The notes beneath the pieces are model-generated. The model saw nothing but the letters and a program-made list of their open reading frames with translations, had not been told where the DNA came from and did not search any database. Shown here in pieces: positions 44,085-54,700 of a stretch of DNA of 64,000 bases (positions are counted from its first letter, which is position 1; every line of letters starts with the position of its first letter). The translations under genes and the position numbers were made by a program. Origin of the DNA: Variovorax sp. IB41 (GTDB lineage: Bacteria > Pseudomonadota > Gammaproteobacteria > Burkholderiales > Burkholderiaceae_C); the NCBI RefSeq assembly GCF_016405905.1, contig NZ_JAEFCB010000008.1:124001-188000 (forward strand), in the 5' to 3' direction.

Positions 44085-44753
44085 TTACTTCGGTGGAGGC
44101 TTGGCGGGAGCGCCTGGAAAGCGCGCGACGTAGTACGCGAGGGTGTCCAGGTCGTCGGGCGCGATGCGGCTCACCGCCTCGCCCATCGCCTGCGTGTAGC
44201 CCGGGCGCTTGCCGGTGCGAAAGCCCTGCAGCGAAAGCTGCAGGTAGTCTTCATGCTGCTGCCCGATGCGCGGCACCTGCTGGCCACCGCTCAGGTCGGC
44301 GCCGTGGCAGATCACGCAGCGATGCTCCTGCGCCAGCGCCTGGCCGCGCGTCATGCGCGCGGCGTCGGGTGGTGTGGCGGCCGCTGGCGCCGGTACCGCG
44401 GGCAAGGTGGCGATGAACTCGGAGAAGCCGCGCAGGTCGGCGTCGGTCATGGTCTTGGCGACCGCCGTCATCGCCGGGTTGTCGCGCCGGCCCTCGCGAA
44501 AAAGAAACAGCTGCGTGATCGCATAGAACGAGTGCTGACCCGCGAGCACCGGCGTGCCGGCCATGTCGCTGCGGCCGCTCGCGCCGTGGCACGAGGCGCA
44601 CAGCGACGCATAGCGCTGCGCATAGCTGGGCTGCGCCGATGCGGCCGAAGCGGCCGATGGCGCGGGCTTCGCGCCCTGCGCAATCGCCGATGACAACGCC
44701 AGCGCCATGAAGCCCGCCGCGATCGCTTTCGCAATGACGCCGGCTCTCTTCAT
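44085..44753 (-). CDS. Periplasmic dihaem cytochrome c
   Basis: A 222-residue cytochrome with a signal peptide ending near AIAQGA and an Ala/Ser/Pro linker. Two class I haem sites are seen, CASCHG at residue ~50 and CVICHG at ~145, each followed by a plausible Met ligand region (MAGTPVLAGQ; GEAVSRIA). It overlaps the end of the PQQ dehydrogenase gene by an ATGA junction (44750-44753), so it is most likely that enzyme's electron acceptor. Confidence 0.92.
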   Translation of the reverse strand: MKRAGVIAKAIAAGFMALALSSAIAQGAKPAPSAASAASAQPSYAQRYASLCASCHGASGRSDMAGTPVLAGQHSFYAITQLFLFREGRRDNPAMTAVAKTMTDADLRGFSEFIATLPAVPAPAAATPPDAARMTRGQALAQEHRCVICHGADLSGGQQVPRIGQQHEDYLQLSLQGFRTGKRPGYTQAMGEAVSRIAPDDLDTLAYYVARFPGAPAKPPPK

Positions 44754-45946
44754 CGTCCGCCGTAGCTGATGCGGTAGATCGCACCGGCGTGGTCGTCGCT
44801 CACGAGCATCGAGCCGTCCTTGAGCACGAGAAAGTCCACCGGGCGGCCGAGGTAGGTGTTGTTCTCGACGAAGCCCGTCATGAAGGGCTCGACCTTCGCG
44901 CCGCCCTTGCCGTCGGGCCAGGCGACCGCGATGTCGGCGTACTTGGTGGTGCGGTTCCACGGGCCGTGGCGGGCGATGAACATCGCGCCGCGGTACTTGG
45001 CCGGGAAGCTCTTGCCGTTGTAGAACGTGAGGCCCAGCGCGGCGGCGTGCGGGCCGAGCAGCGCGGCGGGCTTCTGGTAGTCGTCGCAGCGCTTGCCCCA
45101 GCCGAATTCCGAATCGAGGAGGTTGCCCTGGTGGCAGTACGGGTAGCCGAAGTGCTGGTCGGGCTTGGCCACCACGTTGAGCTCGTCGTTGGGCAGGTCT
45201 TCGCTGAGCCAGTCGCGGCCGTTGTCGGTGAACCAGAGGTTGCCGGTCTTGGGGTCGAAGTCGAAGCCCACCGTGTTGCGCACGCCGCGCGCGATCGTCT
45301 CGATGCCGCTGCCGTCGGGGTTCATGCGGAAGATGCGCGCATGCGCGTCGTCGGGCTCGCACAGGTTGCAGGGCGCGCCGACCGCGTAGTAGAGCTTGCC
45401 CTCGTGCATGCGCAGGTACCGCCAGCTGTGGTCCTGTCCACCGGGGAGCTTGTCGTTGAGCACCACGGGCGTGCCGGGGTTGTCCAGCTTGTCCTCGATG
45501 CCGTCGTAGCGCACGATCTGCTTGTGCGTGGCCAGGAAGAGCGCGCCCTTGTAGAACTCGATGCCGGTGGCGAACTCGGTCTTGTCGATGATGGTCCTGG
45601 GCTTGCGGTCGCCCTTCTCGGCGATCGCATAGACCTTGTTGCCCACGAACAGCGTGCTCACGAAGACGGTGCCCTTGGCGCCCTGGCGCAACTCGCGCGC
45701 ATCGAGCACGCCCGACGCCCAGGTCTCGACCTTGAAGCCCGGCGGGAGCTTGAACTTGGCCGTGGGCAACTGGTCGGGCGCAGTGGGAATCGGGAAAGAG
45801 GGCACCGGTGCGAGGCGCGTGGCCGCTTCGTTCTTCGGTCGGCCTTTGGCCCATCCGGGTTCCTCGGCGGGAGGTTGCTGGGCCCACGCGGCGGCAGCGG
45901 TGAAGAGCAGGGCGGCGAGCACCGCATGCGGACGGAGTAGGGCCAT
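44750..45946 (-). CDS. PQQ-dependent soluble sugar dehydrogenase family protein
   Basis: A 398-residue periplasmic protein with a signal peptide ending AWAQQ and the six-bladed GSDH/HHIP-like propeller. It has the PQQ/sugar-site patterns TGIEFYKGALFLAT, GQDHSWRYLRMHEGKLYYAVGAP, GVRNTVGFDFDPKTGNLWFTDNGRDWL, HFGYPYCHQGN and MFIARHGPWNRTTK. It would oxidise an aldose or similar substrate and pass electrons to the coupled cytochrome. AAGGAGA precedes ATG 45946. The LysR gene diverges from the 127-base upstream gap and may regulate it. No PQQ biosynthesis genes are in the window. Confidence 0.9.
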   Translation of the reverse strand: MALLRPHAVLAALLFTAAAAWAQQPPAEEPGWAKGRPKNEAATRLAPVPSFPIPTAPDQLPTAKFKLPPGFKVETWASGVLDARELRQGAKGTVFVSTLFVGNKVYAIAEKGDRKPRTIIDKTEFATGIEFYKGALFLATHKQIVRYDGIEDKLDNPGTPVVLNDKLPGGQDHSWRYLRMHEGKLYYAVGAPCNLCEPDDAHARIFRMNPDGSGIETIARGVRNTVGFDFDPKTGNLWFTDNGRDWLSEDLPNDELNVVAKPDQHFGYPYCHQGNLLDSEFGWGKRCDDYQKPAALLGPHAAALGLTFYNGKSFPAKYRGAMFIARHGPWNRTTKYADIAVAWPDGKGGAKVEPFMTGFVENNTYLGRPVDFLVLKDGSMLVSDDHAGAIYRISYGGR

Positions 45947-46073
45947 GTCGTGTCTCCTTCTTGTCGTGGGCGTTCGAACGGGCCGACTGGGGGGCTGGAG
46001 GTCGGCTGGAATACCGCTCGCCAGTGTGCGTGCCATGGGGTTTGCGTTCAATAAAATAATCGAGCTAAGCAAT

Positions 46074-46988
46074 ATGAATGGCATGCATATCGATTCGATC
46101 GACCTCAACCTGCTGCGTCTGTTCGATGCGGTCTACCGCGAGCGCAGCGTGAGCCGCGCGGCGGAGTCGCTGGGCCTCACGCAGCCGGCGGCGAGCCACG
46201 GCCTCGGGCGGCTGCGGCTGCTCCTGAAAGACGCGCTCTTCACCCGCGCCCCCGGCGGCGTGGCGCCCACGCCGCGCGCTGACCGCCTCGCGGTGGCGGT
46301 GCAGGTGGCGCTCAGCACGATCGAAGCGGCGCTGCACGAGCCCGATCGCTTCGAGCCGCTGGTCTCGCGCAAGAGCTTTCGTATTCACATGAGCGACATC
46401 GGCGAGGGACGCTTTCTGCCCGCGCTGATGGCGCGGCTGGGCGAACTCGCGCCCGGTGTGCGGCTGGAGACCCTGCCGCTGCTGCCCGCGGAAGTGGCGC
46501 CCGCGCTGGACAGCGGCCGCATCGACTTCGCCTTCGGCTTTCTCTCGAACGTGCGCGACACGCAGCGCGCGCACCTTCTGAAGGACCGCTACATCGTGCT
46601 GCTGCGCAAGGGCCACCCCTTCGTCAAGCGCCGGCGCAAGGGGCAGGCGCTGCTCGAGGCGCTGCAGGAGCTCGACTACGTGGCGGTGCGCACGCACGCC
46701 GACACGCTGCGCATCCTGCAACTGCTCAACCTGGAAGACCGCCTGCGCCTCACGACCGAGCACTTCATGGTGCTGCCGGCCATCGTTCGCGCCACGGATC
46801 TGGCGGTGGTGATGCCGCGCAACATCGCGCGCGGCTTCGCGGAGGAGGGCGGCTACGCCATCGTCGAGCCGCCGTTTCCGCTGCGCGATTTCAGCGTATC
46901 GCTGCACTGGAGCAAGCGCTTCGAGGGCGATCCGGCCAACCGCTGGCTGCGGCAGGTGATCACCGCGCTGTTTTCGGAACGCAGGTGA
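46074..46988 (+). CDS. LysR-family transcriptional regulator
   Basis: A 304-residue regulator. The N-terminal helix-turn-helix DLNLLRLFDAVYRERSVSRAAESLGLTQPAASHGLGRLR is typical of the NodD/PcpR-like branch. The effector domain follows with RKSFRIHMSDIGEGRFLPAL and the late SVSLHWSKRFEGDPANRWL. ATG 46074 is used; ATG 46083 is also in frame. It is divergent from the PQQ dehydrogenase/cytochrome genes, the usual arrangement for LysR targets. The inducer is unknown. Confidence 0.92.
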   Translation: MNGMHIDSIDLNLLRLFDAVYRERSVSRAAESLGLTQPAASHGLGRLRLLLKDALFTRAPGGVAPTPRADRLAVAVQVALSTIEAALHEPDRFEPLVSRKSFRIHMSDIGEGRFLPALMARLGELAPGVRLETLPLLPAEVAPALDSGRIDFAFGFLSNVRDTQRAHLLKDRYIVLLRKGHPFVKRRRKGQALLEALQELDYVAVRTHADTLRILQLLNLEDRLRLTTEHFMVLPAIVRATDLAVVMPRNIARGFAEEGGYAIVEPPFPLRDFSVSLHWSKRFEGDPANRWLRQVITALFSERR

Positions 46989-47046
46989 AAGAAATGCGCT
47001 GCGTTCATGCAGTGGTCAGGCTCGGCATGCCAGCATCGCGCCCGTC

Positions 47047-48300
47047 ATGAAGAAACGCATTCCCTCATTCCTGCGCCACGTCGGTCCCGGTGTCGTCACC
47101 GGCGCGGCGGACGACGACCCGTCGGGCATCGCCACCTACACGCAGGCGGGGGCGCAGTTCGGCACGGGCCTCTTGTGGACGGTGTTTCTCTCGCTGCCGT
47201 TCATGGTGGCGATCCAGCTGGTGTCGGCGCGCATCGGACGTGTCACGGGGAAGGGCGTGGCGGCCAACCTGCGCGAGCACATGCCGCGCAGCTTTCTCAT
47301 CGTGCTGGTGGCGCTGCTGGTGGCGGCCAACACCATCAACATCGCGGCCGATATCTCGGCCATGGGCGAGGCGCTGCAGCTGGTGGTGGGCGGCGGCGCG
47401 CACTTCCATTCGCTGGTGTTCGGCGTGGTCACCGTGCTGCTGCAGGTGTTCGTGCCGTACCGCAAGCTCGCGCACATCCTCAAGTGGCTGACGCTCACGC
47501 TCTTCGCCTACGTGGCCGCGGTGTTCGTGGTGCAGGTGGAGTGGGCGCGGGTGCTGCACGACCTGGTGGTGCCGCGGCTGCAATGGCGCGGCGACTACTG
47601 GATGATGATCGTCGCGCTCCTGGGCACCACGATCTCGCCTTATCTCTTCTTCTGGCAGGCCTCGCAGGAGGTCGAAGAATTGCGCCTCAAAGGCGGCCGG
47701 CGCGGCACCGACAAGCAGGTGCGCCACGACCTGCGGCGCGTGCGGCTGGACACCTGGGTGGGCATGACCTTCTCCAACCTGATCGCGTTCTTCGTGATGG
47801 TGGTGGGCGCCTCCGTGCTGTACGCGGCCGGCGTGCACGACGTGACCTCGGCGGCACAGGCGGCCGAGGCGCTGCGGCCGCTGGCCGGCGACTTCGCGTT
47901 CTGGCTCTTCGCGGGCGGCATCATCGCCACGGGCCTGCTCGCCGTGCCGGTGCTCGCTTCGTCGGCCGCTTATGCAGTGGCCGAGGCCTTCGGATGGGAA
48001 GAGGGCCTGGAGCGCCACTGGCGCGAGGCCAAGGAGTTCTACGCCATCATCGCGGTCGCCACGCTGGTGGGCACGGCGCTGGACTTCACGCCGATCGATC
48101 CGATGAAGGCGCTCTACTGGAGCGCGGTGATCAACGGCGTGGTGGCCGTGCCGATCATGGCCGCGATGATGATCCTGGTGACGCGCGAGAAGGTGATGGG
48201 CCCCTTCACTTCGGGGCGCCGCATGCGCTGGCTCGGGTGGGGCGGCACGGCGCTCATGGGCTTCGCGGCGCTGATGATGGGGTGGGACATCGTGCGCTGA
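47047..48300 (+). CDS. Nramp-like divalent metal transporter with altered metal-site motifs
   Basis: A 417-residue inner-membrane protein with about 11 hydrophobic segments and the Nramp fold. In canonical Nramp, TM1 has DPGN and TM6 has MPHN, whose Asp, Asn and Met bind Mn or Fe. Here the matching positions read DPSG (in GAADDDPSGIATY) and SPYL (in GTTISPYLFFWQAS), so the Asn and Met ligands are lost. Such changes occur in Nramp-related clades, including ones proposed to carry Mg2+. Its ion is thus uncertain. It is monocistronic, with a terminator 35 bases behind. Confidence 0.85.
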   Translation: MKKRIPSFLRHVGPGVVTGAADDDPSGIATYTQAGAQFGTGLLWTVFLSLPFMVAIQLVSARIGRVTGKGVAANLREHMPRSFLIVLVALLVAANTINIAADISAMGEALQLVVGGGAHFHSLVFGVVTVLLQVFVPYRKLAHILKWLTLTLFAYVAAVFVVQVEWARVLHDLVVPRLQWRGDYWMMIVALLGTTISPYLFFWQASQEVEELRLKGGRRGTDKQVRHDLRRVRLDTWVGMTFSNLIAFFVMVVGASVLYAAGVHDVTSAAQAAEALRPLAGDFAFWLFAGGIIATGLLAVPVLASSAAYAVAEAFGWEEGLERHWREAKEFYAIIAVATLVGTALDFTPIDPMKALYWSAVINGVVAVPIMAAMMILVTREKVMGPFTSGRRMRWLGWGGTALMGFAALMMGWDIVR

Positions 48301-48334
48301 GGCGCTGCAGCCGACACTGTTCGACAACCGAAAG

Positions 48335-48361
48335 TACGCGCCCTGGAGCGCGTATTTTTTT
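48335..48361 (+). terminator. Intrinsic terminator after the Nramp-like gene
   Basis: The stem TACGCGC (48335-48341) / GCGCGTA (48348-48354) has a 6-base loop and is followed by seven T (48355-48361). Confidence 0.9.
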
Positions 48362-48735
48362 GCCCCGCGTTGGTCGGGTGCGCGCGTGTATCACGCCGGC
48401 GAAATCCCCTACAAGGTTCACACCAAGTTGCTGCGTCGCAACATTCTTTTGGGGTGCATGGCGCGCGAAATACGATGAAAGCCTTCGATTCCGGAAACCC
48501 CGATTCGCATCGCAACTTCCGGATGAAATCTTTCGCGCTCAAAGACCTTCGTGAAATGTTTTTAGCTCAAAAACGGTCACTGAAAATGTTGCAACCACTT
48601 GTACATTGGTCTGGCAATGTGAACGGATTGTCACCGCGGAGCACCGGCATTTCTCCTTGAGCGGCCGATGCACGACGCGTCCATTTCACGCGCACATGCA
48701 TCGTTGCCGAATTCACTCAAGACCTGGAGAAGTGC
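48362..48735 (+). other. Promoter region of the NRPS operon, no gene seen
   Basis: A gap of 374 bases, AT-richer than its surroundings between about 48420 and 48640, as expected for a promoter and long untranslated leader. The inverted repeat GTTGC..GCAAC (48428-48443) may be an operator. No Fur-like box, lux-type box or convincing sigma-70 pair was found, and there is no regulator gene in the operon. Confidence 0.5.
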
Positions 48736-51700
48736 ATGAGTACCGTCGATCAGCTGGGCCGCACCGCCCCCCTCACCTCGGGGCAGATGGCGATGTGGCT
48801 CGGCGCGAAATTCGCGTCGCCAGACACCAATTTCAATCTCGCCGAAGCCATCGACATCGACGGCGAGATCGACCCCGACATCTTCATCGCCGCTATGCGG
48901 CAAGTCGCGGATGAAACCGAAGCCACGCGCTTGCGTTTCGTCGACACGGCACAAGGACCGCGCCAGGTCGTCGCGCCGGTTTTCACCGGCGAGATTCCGT
49001 ACCTCGACCTGAGCAACAAAAGCGATCCGAACGCCGAAGCCGAGCGCTGGATGCGCGCCGACTACACCCAAGGCATCGACCTCGCGCACGGCCAGTTGTG
49101 GCTCTCCGCACTGATCCGCCTCGCGCCCGATCGCCACATCTGGTACCACCGCAGCCATCACATCGCGCTCGACGGCTTCAGCGGCGGGCTCATCGCGCGC
49201 CGCTTCGCCGACATCTACACCGCGATGGTCGACGGCAATGCAGCGGTGCCCGAAGACTCGCGCCTCGCGCCGATCTCGCAGCTGGCCGAAGAAGAACACG
49301 CCTACCGCGAGTCCGGCCGCTTCCCGCGCGACCGCCAGTACTGGACCGAGCGCTTCGCCGACGCGCCCGATCCGCTGAGCCTCGCTTCGCACCGCTCGGT
49401 CAACGTCGGTGGCCTGTTGCGCCAGACGGTGCACCTGCCCGCAGCCAGCGTGCAGGCCCTGCAGGCCATCGCGCAGGAACTGGGCACCACGCTGCCGCAG
49501 ATCCTGATCGCCACCACCGCGGCCTACCTGTACCGCGCCACGGGCATCGAGGACATGGCGATCGGCATCCCCGTCACCGCGCGCCACAACGACCGCATGC
49601 GCCGCGTGCCCGCGATGGTGGCCAACGCGCTGCCGCTGCGTCTCGCGATGCGCGCGGACCTGCCGATGCCCGAACTGATCCGCGAAGTCGGCCGCCAGAT
49701 GCGGCAGATCCTGCGGCACCAGTCGTACCGCTACGAGCACCTGCGCAGCGACCTCAACATGCTGGTGAACAACCGGCAGCTCTTCACCACCGTGGTCAAC
49801 GTCGAGCCCTTCGACTACGACTTCCGTTTCGCGGGCCATGCCGCGAAGCCGCGCAACCTCTCCAACGGCACGGCCGAAGACCTCGGCATCTTCCTGTACG
49901 AACGCGGCAACGGGCAGGACCTGCAGATCGACTTCGACGCCAATCCCGCGGTGCACACCGCGCAAGAACTGGCCGACCACCAGCGACGGCTCATTGCCTT
50001 CATCGACGCCGTGATCCGCTTGCCCTTGCAAGCCATCGGCCACATCGACCTGCTCGGCGCCGAAGAGCGCGAGCAACTGCTGGTGACCTGGAACGACACG
50101 GACCACGCGGTGCCCGACACGCACCTCACCGCGTTGATCGAAGCGCAGCTCGCCGCCAACCCGAAGGCCATCGCCTTGCGCTTCGACGGCGAGGAAATCG
50201 ACAACGAAGAACTGAACCGCCGCGCCAACCGCCTCGCGCACCTGCTGCGCGCACGCGGCGCGGGCCCGGAGCGCACCGTGGCGCTCGCAATTCCGCGTTC
50301 GATGGACCTGATGGTCGCGCTGCTCGCCACGCTGAAGACGGGCGCGGCCTACCTGCCCGTCGATCCCGATTTTCCGCAGGACCGCATCGCCTTCATGCTC
50401 GGCGACGCGCAGCCGGTGTGCCTCGTCACGACCGAAGCCCTCGCGGAGTCACTGCCGAAAGCCGCCCCCACTTTGCTGCTCGATGTAGCGCAAACGATTG
50501 CGGATCTGGCGAGTTGCGACGACGCCGACCTGGGCATCGCGATCGACCCTTCGCACCCGGCCTATGTGATCTACACCTCGGGCTCCACGGGCATGCCCAA
50601 GGGCGCGGTCGTGTCGCACCGCGCCATCGTCAATCGCCTCTGCTGGATGCAGGACCGCTACGGCCTGAAGGCCGACGACCGCGTGCTGCAGAAGACGCCA
50701 TCGAGCTTCGACGTGTCGGTGTGGGAATTCTTCTGGCCGCTGATCGACGGCGCCACGCTGGTGCTCGCGAAGCCGGGTGGCCACAAGGATGCGGCGTACC
50801 TTGCGAACCTCATCACGGAAGAACGCATCACGACGGTCCACTTCGTGCCGTCGATGCTGGAAGTCTTCTTGCGCGAGCCCACGGCCGCCGCATGCACCAC
50901 GCTGCGCCGCGTGATCTGCAGTGGCGAGGCGCTGTCGCCCGCGCTGCAATCGCAGTTCCAACAGCTGCTCACCTGCGAGCTGCACAACCTGTACGGTCCG
51001 ACGGAGGCCGCGGTCGACGTCACCTCGTGGGAATGCGAGCGAACGGGCGGGGCCCAGGCCACGAGCGTCCCCATCGGCCGCCCGATCTGGAACACCCAGA
51101 TGCACGTGCTCGACAGCGGCCTGCAGCCCGTGCCAGCCGGCGTGACCGGTGAGCTCTACATCGCGGGCGTCGGTCTCGCACGCGGGTACCTCCAGCGCCC
51201 GCTGCTGAGCGCCGAGCGCTTCATCGCCAACCCCTACGGCGCGTCCGGCAGCCGCATGTACCGCACCGGTGACCTCGCGCGCTGGCGCAAGGACGGGAGC
51301 CTCGACTTCCTCGGCCGCGCCGACCAGCAGGTGAAGATCCGCGGCTTGCGCATCGAGCCGGGCGAGATCGAGTCGGCACTGCTGCAGCACCCGCAGGTCG
51401 CGCAGGCCGCGGTGGTGGCGCGCGAAGACGTGCCCGGCGAGAAGCGCCTCGTGGCCTACGTCGTCGCTGCCGATGCGGCCGATCCGCAAGCCGCCGAACT
51501 GCGCATGCACCTCGCGCAATCGCTGCCCGAGTACATGGTCCCCTCGGCCTTCGTCAGCCTGCCGTCGCTGCCGGTCGGCCCGAGCGGAAAGCTCGACCGC
51601 AAGTCGCTGCCGCCGCCCGAAGTGCAGGCCGCCACGCCGTATGCCGCGCCGCGCACGCCGACGGAGAAGATCCTTGCCGGCCTCTGGGCCGAGACGCTGC

Positions 51701-54700
51701 ACCTGCCGCGCGTGGGCGTGCACGACAACTTCTTCGAGCTCGGCGGGCACTCGCTCATGATCGTGCAGCTGATGTCGATGATCCGCCAGCAGTTCATGAT
51801 CGACCTGCCGGTCGATACGCTGTTCCAGGTCTCTACCATCGCGGGCCTCGCGGAGCTGCTCGACCAGGAATCGGTCGCGCGCCCGAGCCTCGTGCCGATG
51901 CCGCGGCCCGCGCGCATTCCACTGTCCTTCGCGCAGCGGCGCCTGTGGCTGATGAACCAGCTCGAAGGCGCGAACCCCGCGTACAACATGCCGCTCGCGC
52001 TGCGCCTGTCGGGCGTGCTCGACCGAGCCGCGCTGCATGCGGCGCTCGGCGATCTGGTGGAGCGCCATGAAAGCCTGCGCACCGTCTATCCGAACGAAGA
52101 CGGGCTGCCGTACCAGCACATCCTCGACGGCGCGGACGCGCGTCCGGCGGTGATCGAGGCCGACAGCAGCGAAGAAGACATCGCCGCGCAGCTTCACGCA
52201 GCGGCGGGCCATGGCTTCGAACTCGGCACCGCGGCGCCATTGCGCGTCTCACTGTTCAAGCTCGCTGCCGACGAGCACGTGCTGCTGCTGCTTACGCACC
52301 ACATCGCCGGCGACGGCGCCTCGCTGCTGCCGCTGGCGCGCGACTTGAGCGTGGCCTACGCCGCGCGCTGCGAAGGCAAGGCGCCCGGCTGGGAGCCGCT
52401 GCCGCTGCAGTACGCCGACTACGCGCTGTGGCAGCAGGAGCTGCTCGGCAGCGAAGACGACGCCGAGAGCATGGCCGGCCGCCAGCGCGCGTTCTGGCGT
52501 TCCTCGCTGAGCGACCTGCCCGAGCAACTGGCTCTTCCCGTCGATCACGCACGGCCGCTCGCGCCCACCTACCGCGGCGACGTCGTGCCGCTGCAGATTC
52601 CCGCGCACGTGCACGAACGCATCCTGCAACTGGCGCGCGACGGACAGGCCAGCGTCTTCATGGTGCTGCAGGCCGCGCTTGCGGGCCTTTTGAGCCGGCT
52701 CGGCGCGGGCGACGACATCGTCATCGGCAGCCCGGTCGCGGGCCGCAGCGACCATGCGCTGGACGAGCTCATCGGCTGCTTCGTCAACACGCTGGTGCTG
52801 CGCACCGACACCTCGGGCCAGCCGAGCCTGCGCGAGCTGGTCTCGCGCGTGCGCGCCACCAACCTCGCGGCGTATGCGAACCAGGAATTCCCGTACGACC
52901 GCCTCGTGGAGCTGCTGCGCCCGGGCCGCTCGCGCGCCAACCTGCCGCTGTTCCAGGTGATGCTGGGCTTCCAGAACACGAGCCGCCTGTCGTTCAGCCT
53001 TCCGGGCCTGTCGATCACGCCGCAGCCGGTGGCCATCGACACCGCGAAGTTCGACCTGTCGTTCATCCTCGGCGAGCAGCGCGGCGCCGACGGCCTGCCG
53101 GGCGGCATCGCCGGCGGCATCCAGTACAGCACCGACCTGTTCGAGCGCGGCACCGTCGAGGCGATGGGCGCGCGGCTGGTGCGGTTGCTCGAAGAGGCCT
53201 GCGACGCGCCCGACGACGCGGTGAGCAGCCTCGCGATCCTGAGCGCGGAAGAAACCGATCGCCTGCTGTCCGACTGGAGCGGCCGCACGCGCGACATCGC
53301 GCCGCTCTCGTTCGCCGCCATGGTCGCGTCGCATGCCGCAGCGCGACCGCATGCGGCCGCGGTGGTGCTCGACGACGCGACCGTCGGCTATGCCGAACTC
53401 GACGCGCGCGCCAACCGGCTCTCGCACCTGCTGCGCGCACAGGGCATCGGTGCCGGTGCCATCGTCGCGACGGTGCTGCCGCGTTCGCTCGACCTCATCG
53501 TGGCGCACCTGGCCATCGTGAAGGCGGGGGCTGCGTACCTGCCCATCGACCCCAACCATATGGCCGCGCGCAGCGCCTTCGTGTTCGAGGAAGCAGCGCC
53601 CGCCGCGGTGCTGACGCACGACGCGCTGCTGACCGAACTGGCCGGCGTTTCCCGCTGCATCGCGCTCGACAGCGACAGCATGGTGGCCGCGCTGGCGATC
53701 CAGTCGGACGCACCGCTCGCGCAGACGGCCGCGCCCGGCGATGCCGCCTACATCATCTACACCTCCGGCTCCACCGGCGTGCCCAAGGGCGTGGTGGTGC
53801 CGCATGCGGGCCTGAGCAGCCTGGGCACCGCGATGGCGGAGCGCCTCGCCATCGACCACGACTCGCGCGTGCTGCAGTTCTCCTCCAGCGGTTTCGACGC
53901 CTCGGTGATGGACCAGCTGATGGCCTTCCGCGCCGGCGCCGCGCTGGTGGTGCCCGGCCCGCAGCAACTGCTCGGCACGGACCTGGCCGACCTGCTCGAG
54001 AAGCAGGCCGTGAGCCACGCGCTGATTCCGCCCGCCGCGCTCGCGACGCTGCCCCATGGCGAATTCCCGCACCTGCTGACGCTGGTGGTCGGCGGCGATG
54101 CCTGCCCCGCCGCGCTCGCGACGAAGTGGTCGCAGGGCCGCCGCATGGTCAATGCCTACGGCCCGACCGAGATCACCATCTGCGCGAGCATGAGCGCGCC
54201 GATGACGGCCGATGAGTTGCCCTCCATCGGCCAGCCGATCTGGAACACGCGGATGTACGTGCTCGACAGTGCCCTGCAGCCGGTGCCGGCGGGCGTCGCG
54301 GGCGAGCTCTATATCGCGGGCGGCGGCGTGGCGCGCGGCTACTTGAATCGTCCCGCGCTGAGCGCGGAGCGCTTCATCGCCGATCCGCATGGCGCGCCCG
54401 GCAGCCGCATGTACCGCAGCGGCGACCTCGCGCGCTGGCGCGCCGACGGCAGCCTCGATTTCCTCGGCCGTGCCGACCAGCAGGTGAAGATCCGGGGCTT
54501 CCGCATCGAGCCGGGCGAGATCGAATCGGTGCTGCTCAAGCACCCGCAGATCACGCAAGCGGCCGTCATCGCCCGCGAAGACACGCCCGGCGAAAAACGC
54601 CTCGTCGCCTACTTCGTCGCAGGCGCCGAGCCGCAGCCCACCGAGCTGCGCGCCCACATGGCGCAGGCCTTGCCCGACTACATGGTGCCTTCGGCCTTCG

